DNA of 64,000 nucleotides from positions 186,001 through 250,000 of the forward strand of contig CAWHHJ010000004.1 of NCBI GenBank assembly GCA_963829085.1, in the 5' to 3' direction. The position numbers and the translations under genes are program-made. Of the stretch, positions 44,794 to 55,195 are shown piece after piece. Within the stretch, counting starts at the first letter, position 1; each line of letters begins with the position of its first letter. This DNA is from PALSA-1004 sp963829085 (GTDB lineage: Bacteria; Pseudomonadota; Gammaproteobacteria; Burkholderiales; SG8-41). Under the pieces are notes generated by a model. That model did not search any database, was not told where the DNA came from, and was given only the letters and a program-made list of their open reading frames with translations.

Positions 44794-45894
44794 TCAGATT
44801 GATGTCGATTGACGATAGGCGCGTGCTCTCAGGTCCTGCATACCGTCGAACAATCCATTGCTTTCGAAAACGCCGGGCGTCATGTCGATGTCGCGCCTGA
44901 CGTAACAAGTTTCAGGAAAGCGGCAAGAGCGCCGGATGGCGACGGATTCGCCAAGCGCGAGTCGCATATAGGCCGTCGTCATATTATAAGACGACGTGGC
45001 GTCGTGTATCGTCGACACGTTCGCAAAACGGCCTGCATTGATTTCGGTGATACATGGCACGCCTTGCGCATTCTCCTTGAGATCGGTAAAGAATATGCCA
45101 GACGCGTTCGCGTCCAGCGCCCGTATCGCTTTTGCACAGATGCGTGACACCACCGGTTCGAAAACCATTTGTGCGAGCGCAGCGGTCGACGAAGTTCCGC
45201 TCGGATTGCCTCCCGCGACGTGGTAGGTCAGTCGTTCATGCGCCTTGGCCATGATTAATCTACCGTTGCTCCATAGCGACTGCAGACAGTAGTCCCGGCC
45301 CGGAAGATATTCAGACAGCGTGAAGGAACCGCGAGGCACGCCGCGCATGTCCTGCCAGTACGTGATCCAGTCTCGTGCGTGTTTCGCGCTGGTTACCGGG
45401 ATGCTTCCCCATGAACTCGTACCCTTTCGAATACGACACCACAAGCGTTTATGCGGACTGAGACGCAAAAACACTGACTCGATTTTTTTAAGCGCGGTCA
45501 CTGGGTAAGTCGAAGCGACGGGCACGCGGTGCCGCGCTAAAAACGCTGTCAGCGCGTATTTATCCTGGCAGCGCGCAATGACTGATTTGCGCGGCAAAAA
45601 AACCCGGCATGGCAATTTAGCGCGGATGCCCGATATGAGACTGACGTCCGCGTCGCTGTTTGGAATGACGAGATCGATATGCTCCTTCTTGATAAGCCGG
45701 CACAGTGCCGGCACGAATGCCGGCCGGGCCGAGGATGGCACCAGGAAATTCCGGTCCGCGCCCGAATTCTTCAAAATGAAGGCGTCGTCATGGCAACCCG
45801 CAATGAACACGGTTGCGTCGCCGGCGCGCAAGCTACGCATGACGTTACTGGTCGCCGCTGTGCCTGCGTGCAAGATAAGCAATCGCGGCCCCAT
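44794..45894 (-). CDS. ATP-grasp superfamily ligase
   Basis: 366 residues. A pre-ATP-grasp Rossmann-like start (LLILHAGTAATSNVMRSLRA, VIPNSDADVSLISGIRAKL), then CQDKYALTAFLARHRVPVAS, the first grasp half (WCRIRKGTSSWGSIPVTSA), SEYLPGRDYCLQSLWSNGRL, and ITEINAGRFAN, the Glu/Asn magnesium site. The overall order resembles carbamoyl-phosphate-synthase-like and PylC-like ATP-grasp proteins that make an amide or peptide bond via an acyl phosphate. ATG 45894 follows GGGAGGAG. Substrates unknown; no obvious partner genes except the small basic protein downstream. Confidence 0.88.
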   Translation of the reverse strand: MGPRLLILHAGTAATSNVMRSLRAGDATVFIAGCHDDAFILKNSGADRNFLVPSSARPAFVPALCRLIKKEHIDLVIPNSDADVSLISGIRAKLPCRVFLPRKSVIARCQDKYALTAFLARHRVPVASTYPVTALKKIESVFLRLSPHKRLWCRIRKGTSSWGSIPVTSAKHARDWITYWQDMRGVPRGSFTLSEYLPGRDYCLQSLWSNGRLIMAKAHERLTYHVAGGNPSGTSSTAALAQMVFEPVVSRICAKAIRALDANASGIFFTDLKENAQGVPCITEINAGRFANVSTIHDATSSYNMTTAYMRLALGESVAIRRSCRFPETCYVRRDIDMTPGVFESNGLFDGMQDLRARAYRQSTSI

Positions 45895-46143
45895 GCCGTT
45901 TCTCCTCCCACGTCGGACGCAGTATTCGTGGCGCCATAAAGGTTGTCAACGAAGAACACTGTGGGTGCCGCGTTCGATGCTACGCGGCACTACTTTTGCG
46001 CACAGTTGGCATTGCCGACGTTCTATCCGGCCTCGTGGATATTCGAAAGCACTCCGACGGCATCCTGCAACCGCTTGCCGCTGGACTTCGGTCCTGGGCT
46101 TAACTGCGCAGCGCTAGCCGCTCTCCACGCAGGGCACTTTCGA

Positions 46144-49100
46144 TCATCGTACAACCGCCTCCCACATTTTCTTAAGCCGCTTGACCGAAACCGGCTGCGG
46201 CGTCTTCAATTCCTGCGCAAACAACGACACCCGCAATTCCTCGAGTTGCCAGCGAAACTCTTCTAGGTTGTCATCACTCAGTGCGGCCTTGCGCAGTTTG
46301 CTGCTGCGCTCTTCGTATAACTTCCACAGTTCGGCGAGCGTTGCAGCATGTTTCGCGTCGCGTTCCGCGCCGCCCGCAAACCTGTCGAGACGCACAGCCA
46401 TCGCTTTGATGTAGCGTGGCAGATGCTGCAGCCGGTCCCACGGCGTTGCGCTGAAGAATCCCGGGTACACAAGGCGCGCTAGTTGAGCGCGGATGTCAGC
46501 AACGAGTCGATTGAGCGCACGCGGGGCGCTGCTGAGCCGCAGGCTCGTGCGATGATATTCATCGGCAATCGTCACCAGCATTCTGGATGCTGCGTCGCGA
46601 ACTGCCGGCAAGCGGGTACGCGCACGCTGCTTTGAGACTGTCGTATTCCTTGAGCGTGCGCGGCAGCTCGTCTTCCGCGATAAACGCGCGGTCGGTGATG
46701 GCCGTCAACAAATCCTGTCTGAGATCGTCAGTGGTCGTGATGCCGCGCAACTGAAGAGCTGCCTGCGTAATGCCTGGCAGGCTTTTCTCGAGCTGCTTCA
46801 TCTGCTCCTTCAAATCAATGCGAAGCAGGCGGCGCACGCCGCTGCGCATCGCGATATCTGCGGCATCGCGCGTATCGAACAACCGGATGGCGACACTGTC
46901 TCCTTCGTCCACCAATGCCGGGTAGCCCGTCAATTTGCGGCCGGCTCGCAAAAACGATATTTGCGGCGGCAAGTCACCGAAATCCCATGCGCGCAAGCCG
47001 CCGCGCTCGATGCCCGGATCCGCCTTCGCAAAAGTGAGTTGTGCTGCCTGACCGAGCTGTGCCTTAAGCGCTTCAAGGTTGCGTCCCATGGCGAGTTCGC
47101 GGCCCGCCTCGTCGACAACGCGGTAATTCATCAGCAGGTGCGGCGGGACTTTGATGTCGTCCCAGATGTCAGGACGAATCGGTTCGCCCACGCGGCGATG
47201 GACAAAGCGTGTGAGCGCACCGAGAAGTGAGCTGTGTGCCTTGTCAATGTGCTCAGTGCGCGGCGACGCATCGCGCTCCTGCAGAAACAAAGTAACGCTC
47301 TCCGGCAGTGGAACGAGATGACGCCGCAATTGCTTGGGCAGCGATCTTAGAAAAAATCCGACCTTCTCACGCAGCAGACCGGGGACCAGCCAATCGAAGT
47401 CGGCGGCGTGCAATTGATTGAGCACAGGTAACGGCACAGTAACCGTGACGCCATCAAGCGGGTGCGTCGGCTCGAAACGATAACCCAGTTTGAGCTCGAT
47501 GCCATTCACTGACATGCGATTGGGAAACTGCGCCTCGCTCACGTCGGCCGCCGAGTGGCGCATCAGGTAATCGCGCGTCATGAACAGCAACTGCGGATTT
47601 TCCGCTTCGGCCTGGCGGCGCCAGTGCTCGAACGCTGCACCGTTGTATACCTCCGAAGGAATCAGCGCGTCGTAAAAATCATAAATTGCCTGTTCTTCCA
47701 CGAGCACGTCAGGCCGCCGGGCCTTGTGCTCGAGATCGCGAATTTCCTGAATCAGCCGCTGGTTGTGAATGAAAAATGGCGCCTTCTCCACGGCCGTAGG
47801 GGCAGCAGCTGCAGGACTAACCTTCCGGCCACGCGCAGGTACGCTTGTGCGTTCGGGGCGATGTGCAGCCCGGCTGCCCTGCCGGCGAAAATATTCGTTC
47901 GTCGCTACCAGCCCCTGCCGTATGAAAACCTCGCGCGCTTGTGCGGGATTGATCGGTCCATAAGTGACCCGCCGGCGCGCTATGAGTGTGAGTCCGTAGA
48001 GCGTGACCCGCTCATAGGCATAAACCATCGCCCTGTCGCGATCCCAGTACAGGATCGAAGTAATGGCGGCGCACCAGATGACCCGCGACGGCCTCTATCC
48101 ATTCCGGCTCGATCTTCGCGACCGACCTCGCATATAGGCGCGCGGTCTCGGTGAGCTCGGCGGCGACGACCCATTTAGGCCGCGATTTCTTGAGCGCCGA
48201 GCCCGGGAAAATCGCGAACCGGGCGCCGCGCGCCCCGAGGTATTCATCGCCGTCCTCGGTCTTGAATCCGATATTGCCGAGCAGAGCCGGCAATCAGCGC
48301 ACGATGCACCTGTTCAAACGTTGCCGGCGTTTCATTCAGGGACATATTCATTTCGGAGGCCAGTGTCCGCAACTGGCCGTGAACGTCCCGCCATTCGCGC
48401 ATGCGACGCGGTGACAGAAAAACTGCATGCAATTGCTCGGCGAGCTTGCGGTTGGATTTCTTGTGCTCGAGCGCTTCGTTGAAATAAGCCCACAGCTTCA
48501 GGAACACATAAAAGTCCGACCGCTGATCGGTGAACTGTGCATGCGCCGTATCGGCGCGCATCGGCACGCTCGAACGGCCGGTCGCGCGGGTCCTGCACTT
48601 CGAGTGCCGACGCGATGATGAGAATCTCCGTGACGCAATGCTGGCGGCGTGCAGCAAGCACGATACGCGCGATGCGCGGGTCGATCGGGAATTTCGCGAG
48701 CTCCCGGCCCACCTCCGTGAGATCATTGCGCTCGTCGACTGCGCCGAGCTCGGTGAGCAACTGATAGCCGTCCGCGATCATGCGCGGGGCAGGCGCTTCG
48801 AGGAACGGAAAGTCTTCGACGTTTCCGATGCGTAAAGCCTTCATGCGCAGGATGACGCCGGCGAGCGACGAACGCAGGATTTCCGGATCGGTGAATTCCG
48901 GACGCGCCTGATAATCGTCTTCACCATACAGCCGGATGCATACGCCCGCCGCCACGCGCCCACAGCGTCCCGCGCGCTGGTTAGCCGAGGCACGCGAGAT
49001 TTTTTCGATCTGCAGTTGCTCGACTTTGTTGCGATAGCTATAGCGGTTCACACGCGCCAGGCCGGTATCGATCACATAACGGATGCCCGGCACAGTGAGC

Positions 49101-50036
49101 GAGGTCTCTGCGACGTTGGTTGCCAGCACAATGCGGCGTTCGCCGCCCGGTCGGAACACGCGATCCTGATCCTCGAACGACAATCGTGCATAGAGCGGCA
49201 GTATTTGCGCGCCTTGCGGATGATGCTTACGCAGCAGCTCAGCGGTTTCGCGGATCTCACGCTCGCCTGGAAGAAACACGAGTATGTCGCCGCGGCCCGG
49301 CTCGCGCGCAAGCTCATCGACGGCATCCAGTATCGGCTGACCAGGATCCTCTTCATCATCTTCATCCACCGTTGGTGGCCGGTAGCGAACTTCAACCGGA
49401 TACAGCCGGCCCGTGACTTCGATAACCGGCGCGGGCGTTCCATTGCGCGCGAAATGCGCAGCAAAGCGATGCGCGTCGATCGTAGCGGAAGTCACTATCA
49501 GCTTGAGATCCGGTCGCTGCGGCAGCAGACGCTTCAGATAGCCGAGCAGGAAATCGATGTTCAAACTGCGCTCATGCGCTTCATCGATGATCAGCGTGTC
49601 ATACGCGCGGAGTAGCCGGTCGCGCTGCGTTTCGGCCAGCAGGATACCGTCGGTCATCACCTTCAGGTACGTGTCGCTGGACACTTTGTCGGTGAACCGT
49701 ACTTTGTAGCCCACCGCTCGTCCGAGTTCGGTTTTAAGTTCGAATGCGACACGGGATGCCACCGGTACGTGCGGCGATGCGGCGCGGCTGCGTGTGTCCG
49801 ATCATGCCGCTGACGCCGCGTTTGAGTTCCAAACAGATCTTTGGCAGCTGCGTGGTCTTACCGGAGCCGGTCTCGCCGCTGATGATGACCACAGGGTTGT
49901 CAGCAATAGCTCGCGCGATCTCTTGTCGACGCGCGACGACGGGCAGATCGTCAGGGTACGTCGGACGCGGAAGGTTGGCGAGCCGCCGGTCATGGTCGGC
50001 AACGGTGGCGAGAGTCATATTCGGAATGTGGCGCAT
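46144..50036 (-). pseudogene. hrpA: ATP-dependent RNA helicase HrpA, five frame breaks
   Basis: Six frame segments add up to about 1,297 codons, the family length of roughly 1,300. Order: Walker A ISGETGSGKTTQLPK and IGHTQPRRIAAR (to about 49750); DEAH box IIDEAHERS, SAT, and NVAETSLTVPGIRYVIDTGL with SANQRAGRCGR (to about 48560); QRSDFYVFLKLWAYF (to 48285); LGNIGFKTEDGDEYLGARG (to 48020); the long C-terminal HrpA-specific region (to about 46630); and the ending RSSKLRKAALSDDNLEEFRW. All motifs survive across breaks, so uncorrected single-base indels are more likely than decay. HrpA unwinds structured RNA and helps rescue stalled ribosomes. Confidence 0.9.
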
Positions 50037-50301
50037 GAGAAAGCGCCTGGATGCAACTCGTGATAGTGCGTAGCGTTTGCATGCGTGCGCTTACAGTGCG
50101 CGCGATGCATACACCATGATGCAGCCAATGGTGCGTACGTCATGATATGAGACGGCGCCATTTTGTTCAAACGCTGCCAGGAGTGGCTCAATTCGGGCGC
50201 ATGAGTGAACATCCCCGAAGCCTTGCGATCGACGTAGGACTGTCGTGTCTTTATATGCCGTCTTCACTATAATCGGGAAACTACTAGAAGAACGACTCGA
50301 C

Positions 50302-51633
50302 GTGCAGAGCGTATCCACCTCAGCGGTTCCAGGGAAGACTCCTGAAAATCTATGCGAAGTGCTGGTTATCGGCGGCGGTCCTGCGGGCTCGACCATCGCT
50401 GCGTTGCTCGCCGAACGCCGGCACCATGTCGTAGTGATCGAGAAGGCGACGCACCCGCGCTTTCATATCGGTGAATCACTGCTGCCTCTCAATATGCCGC
50501 TGTTCGAGCGGCTTGGCGTGGCGCATGAGATCGAGCAAATCGGCATGCCCAAATACGGCGCCGAGATGGTTTCGCCCCTGCATGGGGACCCTATCACGTT
50601 TGATTTTGCGAATGCGGTCGACAAGTCTTTTCCGCTGACTTATCAGGTGCGTCGCTCCGAGTTCGACGAAATCCTGTTTCGTAACGCTGGTCGCAAGGGC
50701 GCCGCGTTAATCGAAGGCTCGCGGGTAACCAGCGTTGACTTCAACAGCGACGGTGCATGCGTTACTGCCCGCGGCGCAGACGGTGTCGATCAACACTGGC
50801 AAACCAGATTCGTCGTCGACGCTTCCGGTCGCGACACCGTACTTGCCAACCACTTCGGCATCAAGTCTCGTAGCCGCAAGCACAGCAGCGCGGCAATCTT
50901 TGCCCATTTTTCCGGCGCAACGCGTCTACCCGGTAAAGCCGAAGGCAACATCAGCCTTTTCTGGTTCGACCATGGCTGGTTCTGGTTCATTCCATTGTCC
51001 GACGGCGCCACGAGCGTCGGCGCGGTGTGCTGGCCGTACTATATGAAATCGCGGCGCACGACGCCTGAGCAGTTCTTTCTCGACACAATCGCAAGCTGTC
51101 CAGCGCTTGCAGACAGGCTGCGGGATGCAAAGCTCTGTTCACCGGTGACAGCGACCGGAAATTATTCGTATTCGGTCAAACAGGCGAGCGGCAACAATTA
51201 CCTCCTACTGGGCGACGCGTACACTTTCATCGATCCTGTGTTTTCGACCGGTGTGCTTTTCGCGATGCAAAGTGCCTTCGCCGGCGCCGATGCCCTCAGC
51301 ACTTGTCTGGCAGATCCAGGTCGCGCGCCGCAGGCATTGAAAACGTTCGATGCAGGCATGCGCCGCGGGCCCAGGGTTTTTTCGTGGTTCATTCATCGCA
51401 TGACGACGCCCGCCCTGCGTGAGCTGTTCATGCGTCCACGTTACTTCAAGCTGCAGGAGGGCGTTCTTTCGCTGCTGGCTGGTGATATCTTCCGCGGCAC
51501 GCCGATTAGCCTGAGGTTGTTTGCCTTCAAGGCGATTTACTACATGCGCAGCATGGTGGCGCCGGTCGAAACCTTCGCCGCGTGGCAGCAGCGAAGGCGT
51601 GCGATACGTGAACCGGCCGGCGGTGTTTCGTGA
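50302..51633 (+). CDS. Flavin-dependent halogenase-like / FAD oxidoreductase of the aryl polyene cluster
   Basis: About 443 residues. FAD-binding CEVLVIGGGPAGSTIAALLA and HPRFHIGESLLPLNMPLFER at the N-terminus; the halogenase signature W-x-W-x-I-P appears as GWFWFIP near residue 235; NNYLLLGDAYTFIDPVFSTG closes the FAD site. The GESLLP wording is that of the PltA/CmlS-like branch that halogenates carrier-bound substrates. GTG 50302 follows GAAGAACGA; an earlier GTG at 50245 is possible. First gene of the plus-strand arm; its 3' end overlaps the chorismatase by 26 bases. Activity as a halogenase is likely but not proven. Confidence 0.85.
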   Translation: MQSVSTSAVPGKTPENLCEVLVIGGGPAGSTIAALLAERRHHVVVIEKATHPRFHIGESLLPLNMPLFERLGVAHEIEQIGMPKYGAEMVSPLHGDPITFDFANAVDKSFPLTYQVRRSEFDEILFRNAGRKGAALIEGSRVTSVDFNSDGACVTARGADGVDQHWQTRFVVDASGRDTVLANHFGIKSRSRKHSSAAIFAHFSGATRLPGKAEGNISLFWFDHGWFWFIPLSDGATSVGAVCWPYYMKSRRTTPEQFFLDTIASCPALADRLRDAKLCSPVTATGNYSYSVKQASGNNYLLLGDAYTFIDPVFSTGVLFAMQSAFAGADALSTCLADPGRAPQALKTFDAGMRRGPRVFSWFIHRMTTPALRELFMRPRYFKLQEGVLSLLAGDIFRGTPISLRLFAFKAIYYMRSMVAPVETFAAWQQRRRAIREPAGGVS

Positions 51634-52645
51634 CCCAGCTGCACAGCATCCGGAATCATTTTTGAGACTCAATTACTTATCAAAAGCGCAGTTCGAATCG
51701 CACTGCAAACAATACGGTGCCAGCGTGCTCGGAGCACTGGCGTTCGGCGCCCGGCAGCCGGTCCTGACAACGCCAGAGATGCCGTATGCCTGGATCGACA
51801 TGCCCGTGGTCGAAGGCACGCCGGTATACGAAACGTGGACGAGCGAGCAATCCGTTGTGCGCGAGACTACCGGCGACATTATCAGCGCGCGCGATCCTGA
51901 TTTTGTGGTTGGCTGCCTACATGTCAATGCAGACCACGATACGGAAGATGCGGCGCGGTCCGCATACAACCATATTTTTTCTTTCATTGACGGCCGCGGC
52001 TACCCGCACCTGCTGCGCGTCTGGAATTATCTGCCGCATATTAACGCCGGCGTTGCCGACCTCGACCGCTATCGGCGGTTCTGCGTTGGTCGCCATGAGG
52101 CGTTTACCGCGAACCGACGCGTCATCGGCGAAAATGCGCCGGCCGCATCGGCGCTCGGCACGCGCAGCGGACCGCTTATCATCTTCTTTCTGGCGGCCAG
52201 ACAAGCCGGGCGCCGCGTGGAGAATCCGCGCCAGGTCAGCGCATACAATTATCCGCAGCAATACGGGCCGCGCAGCCCGACCTTCTCGCGCGGAATGTCA
52301 GCCAGGAGCGCCGACACGCCGATGTTGTTTATCTCCGGCACAGCGAGCATCATCGGCTACGAAACCGTGCATGCCGGCGACGTTGACGAGCAGGCGCGCG
52401 AGACGGTAGCAAATCTTTTGGCAGTCATCGGCGAAGCACGGGTCAACGCGGGCGTTTCCGCTCCGGCAAACGCTCAGCTGTGGTTTAAAGCGTACGTGCG
52501 CAAACCTCAATACATTGCAGCGATTCGTGACCGGCTCGAGCACGCCTTCGGCAGTCGCCCGCACGTGGTTTACCTGCATGCGGATATCTGCCGTCCGGAC
52601 CTGCTGCTCGAAGTCGAAGGTCTACACGTTGCCGGTCTTGCATGA
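51608..52645 (+). CDS. Chorismatase (XanB2/FkbO/Hyg5 family), hydroxybenzoate-forming
   Basis: 345 residues. Family landmarks: LLRVWNYLPHINAGVADLDR, YRRFCVGRHEAF, RSGPLIIFFLAAR, NYPQQYGPRSPTFSRG, MLFISGTASIIGYETVHAGD and the ending VVYLHADICRPDLLLEVEG with the conserved catalytic acid. These enzymes split chorismate; XanB2 of Xanthomonas makes 3- and 4-hydroxybenzoate and supplies the aryl head group for xanthomonadin. This is the probable starter supply for the polyene built by the minus-strand arm. The start is uncertain: GTG 51608 after GAAGG is favoured. Confidence 0.88.
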   Translation: MNRPAVFRDPAAQHPESFLRLNYLSKAQFESHCKQYGASVLGALAFGARQPVLTTPEMPYAWIDMPVVEGTPVYETWTSEQSVVRETTGDIISARDPDFVVGCLHVNADHDTEDAARSAYNHIFSFIDGRGYPHLLRVWNYLPHINAGVADLDRYRRFCVGRHEAFTANRRVIGENAPAASALGTRSGPLIIFFLAARQAGRRVENPRQVSAYNYPQQYGPRSPTFSRGMSARSADTPMLFISGTASIIGYETVHAGDVDEQARETVANLLAVIGEARVNAGVSAPANAQLWFKAYVRKPQYIAAIRDRLEHAFGSRPHVVYLHADICRPDLLLEVEGLHVAGLA

Positions 52646-52694
52646 CCGGTGTACTCGCCCGTTACCCGACGTCACGTTGCATTGAACGGTGAGT

Positions 52695-53486
52695 ATGTCC
52701 GTCGCCTCGCGCACCCACTTGGTTGTCATCCCGAGTTACAACACCGGCCGCAGAGCGCTGGATACAGCGCGCGAAGCGAGGAAATTTTGGGAGCCGGTGT
52801 GGGTCATCGTCGATGGCAGCACCGACGGCAGTGGCGATGCGCTTGAAATCATGGCTGACAACGACCCCGGCCTGCGCGTTTTCGTGCTATCGCGCAACAG
52901 CGGCAAAGGCGCTGCAATATTGCATGGCTTGAGGGAAGCTGCTGCCGTCGGCTTCACGCACGCCCTGACCATGGACGCCGACGGGCAGCATCCGGCTGCA
53001 AAGATTGCGGAGTTGATGGCGGTGTCCAGCAAAAATCCGCATGCGATGGTACTCGGAGTGCCGGTGTTCGATGAGAGCGCGCCGAAGCTGCGCGTGCGGG
53101 GACGCAAGATATCGAACTGGTGGGCGAACCTCGAGACGCTGCATGGCAGAATCGGGGACTCGCTGTTCGGGTTTCGCGTTTATCCGATCGCACCGCTGCT
53201 GCGGATCATGGAGCGCCAGCACTGGATGCGGCGTTTTGACTTTGACGCGGAAGCGGCCGTGCGCATGTGTTGGCGTGGTATTGAACCGATCAATATTGCC
53301 GCGCCGGTCAGATATTTTCGGGCCGACGAGGGCGGGATCTCGCACTTCCGTTATTTCCGCGACAATCTATTGCTCACCTGGATGCATTTGCGCCTGCTCG
53401 CCGGATTTGTATTGCGCCTGCCCATGTTGGTCTGGCGCAAGGTGCAGCCTCTCTCGACGGCAACGATCGTTAAGGATCGGAAATGA
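52695..53486 (+). CDS. Family 2 glycosyltransferase
   Basis: 263 residues. GT-A fold: HLVVIPSYNTGRRALDTARE, VIVDGSTDGSGDALEIM, SRNSGKGAAILHGLREAA and the metal-binding TMDADGQHP. The C-terminus has a hydrophobic helix (LRLLAGFVLRLPMLVWRKVQ) for membrane attachment. Glycosyltransferases of this type are standard in xanthomonadin and aryl polyene loci. ATG 52695 preferred; GTG 52689 is possible. The stop overlaps the next gene by four bases (ATGA), implying coupled translation. Confidence 0.9.
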   Translation: MSVASRTHLVVIPSYNTGRRALDTAREARKFWEPVWVIVDGSTDGSGDALEIMADNDPGLRVFVLSRNSGKGAAILHGLREAAAVGFTHALTMDADGQHPAAKIAELMAVSSKNPHAMVLGVPVFDESAPKLRVRGRKISNWWANLETLHGRIGDSLFGFRVYPIAPLLRIMERQHWMRRFDFDAEAAVRMCWRGIEPINIAAPVRYFRADEGGISHFRYFRDNLLLTWMHLRLLAGFVLRLPMLVWRKVQPLSTATIVKDRK

Positions 53487-55195
53487 TTCAGACGGCTCAC
53501 GCGCCGGATGCAACGTCGACGCAACACGATGCAGTGGTCCTCGGCGGCGGCCTCGCGGGCCTGTCGCTCGCGCTGCAGCTCAAGCAGCGTCTGCCCGCAG
53601 TGAATGTGCTCGTGCTTGAACGGCGTGCCCACCCTGTTCCCGTGGCAGCGCACAAGGTCGGCGAATCGACCGTTGAAATCGGCGCTCACTACTTCAGTGC
53701 CGTACTGGGCCTTAAAGAGCATCTTCAGCACAAACAGCTCAAGAAATTCGGCTTTCGTTTTTTCTTCTCTGACCGCGAGCGGCAGCTTGCAGCCGTAACG
53801 GAATTGGGCGCAAGGACTTTCCTGCCGACGCCCGCCTACCAGTTGGATCGCGGAATTTTCGAAAATGCGCTGGCGCGTTTCGCGCACGAGCGCGGAGTTC
53901 GTTTTCTGGATCGCGCCTTAGTGCGCGACTTTACTTTGCGTGAAGACGGTGGCGCCCATGCCGTCACTTACGAGCATGAAGGCTCGACACACAACGTCAA
54001 AGCCCGCTGGCTGGTGGATGCGACCGGACGCGCCGGATTGATAAAACGCCGTCGGCATCTGGCGGTTCCGAATGAACATGATGCGAACGCTGTCTGGTTC
54101 CGAATTGCGTCTCGCATCGATGTCGATGACTGGTCGGACGACGAGTCCTGGCTCGAGCGCTGTGACCCGCCGCATCGCTGGCTTTCAACCATACATCTGG
54201 TTGGCGATGGCTACTGGGTATGGCTGATTCCGCTCGCTTCGGGTTCGCACTCGGTTGGCATCGTCGCCGATGCCGGCTTACATCCGCTCGATGGCATGAA
54301 TACCTTCGACAAAGCGATGAAATGGCTCGAGCGCCATCAGCCCCGCTTATATGATGCTCTCGACGCCAAACGGGGGGAGCTGCAGGATTTTGCGTTCTTC
54401 CGCAATTTCTCCTACGGGTGCAAACAAGTATTCTCAGGCGCCGAGCACTGGGCGCTCACCGGCGAGGCCGGATTATTTCTCGATCCGTTTTATTCGCCGG
54501 GCAGCGATTTCATTGCTATCGGCAACACGTTCATCACGGAACTGATTCATCATGATGTTGACGGCGGACCGGTCGCCATGTACGCCGACGTTTATCAGAA
54601 AATCTACCTCTCGCTCTATGAATATATGCTGCCGATTTACGTCGGCCAGTACAAGCTGTTCGGCGACGCAGAGGTGATGCCGGTTAAAGTGTTGTGGGAC
54701 TACACGTTCTACTGGGGCGTCATGTGCCAGTTGTTTTTTCACAACCGGCTCATTGATATCATCGCGATGGGACGTCTGCAGAAAGAGCTTGCACATACAC
54801 ACGATCTCAACGTCGCCATGCAGTTGTTTCTGCGCGCATGGAGCAACGTCAGCAAGCGGCGCAATCCGCCGCAGATGCTCGACCAGGCGAAGCTCGGCTG
54901 GTTTGCAGAGCTCAATCGCGGGCTGACCGACAAGCTAAATGATGCGGCCTTTCGCGCGCGCATGGATGAGACTCTCGCGCAACTCGAAGCGCTGGCGGCG
55001 CAGATCGTCGCCGCTGCGACCCGTGAACACCCCGCATTGGATGCGAGCTCGGTGCTATCGCTGCTGAAGGACACTTCGCAGACGAATTCAGCACTTATGC
55101 TGTTTGCATCTACGGCTTCAACATCCAAAGCCGGGTCAAATCATGGCGCCGTTGATGGAGATGATTTGTCCCGAAATGTAGCCGGCGCCTTCTGA
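53483..55195 (+). CDS. Flavin-dependent tryptophan-halogenase-family protein
   Basis: 570 residues. DAVVLGGGLAGLSLALQLKQ (FAD), AAHKVGESTVEIGAHYF (the Lys-x-Gly-Glu area in front of the active site), and the halogenase signature YWVWLIP (W-x-W-x-I-P) near residue 240, then EHWALTGEAGLFLDPFYSPG and a long helical C-terminal domain. In xanthomonadin-type pathways such enzymes halogenate the aryl end. It is the second halogenase-like gene of the cluster and only distantly like the first. Its last 60 bases overlap the convergent ketoreductase gene. Confidence 0.88.
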   Translation: MIQTAHAPDATSTQHDAVVLGGGLAGLSLALQLKQRLPAVNVLVLERRAHPVPVAAHKVGESTVEIGAHYFSAVLGLKEHLQHKQLKKFGFRFFFSDRERQLAAVTELGARTFLPTPAYQLDRGIFENALARFAHERGVRFLDRALVRDFTLREDGGAHAVTYEHEGSTHNVKARWLVDATGRAGLIKRRRHLAVPNEHDANAVWFRIASRIDVDDWSDDESWLERCDPPHRWLSTIHLVGDGYWVWLIPLASGSHSVGIVADAGLHPLDGMNTFDKAMKWLERHQPRLYDALDAKRGELQDFAFFRNFSYGCKQVFSGAEHWALTGEAGLFLDPFYSPGSDFIAIGNTFITELIHHDVDGGPVAMYADVYQKIYLSLYEYMLPIYVGQYKLFGDAEVMPVKVLWDYTFYWGVMCQLFFHNRLIDIIAMGRLQKELAHTHDLNVAMQLFLRAWSNVSKRRNPPQMLDQAKLGWFAELNRGLTDKLNDAAFRARMDETLAQLEALAAQIVAAATREHPALDASSVLSLLKDTSQTNSALMLFASTASTSKAGSNHGAVDGDDLSRNVAGAF

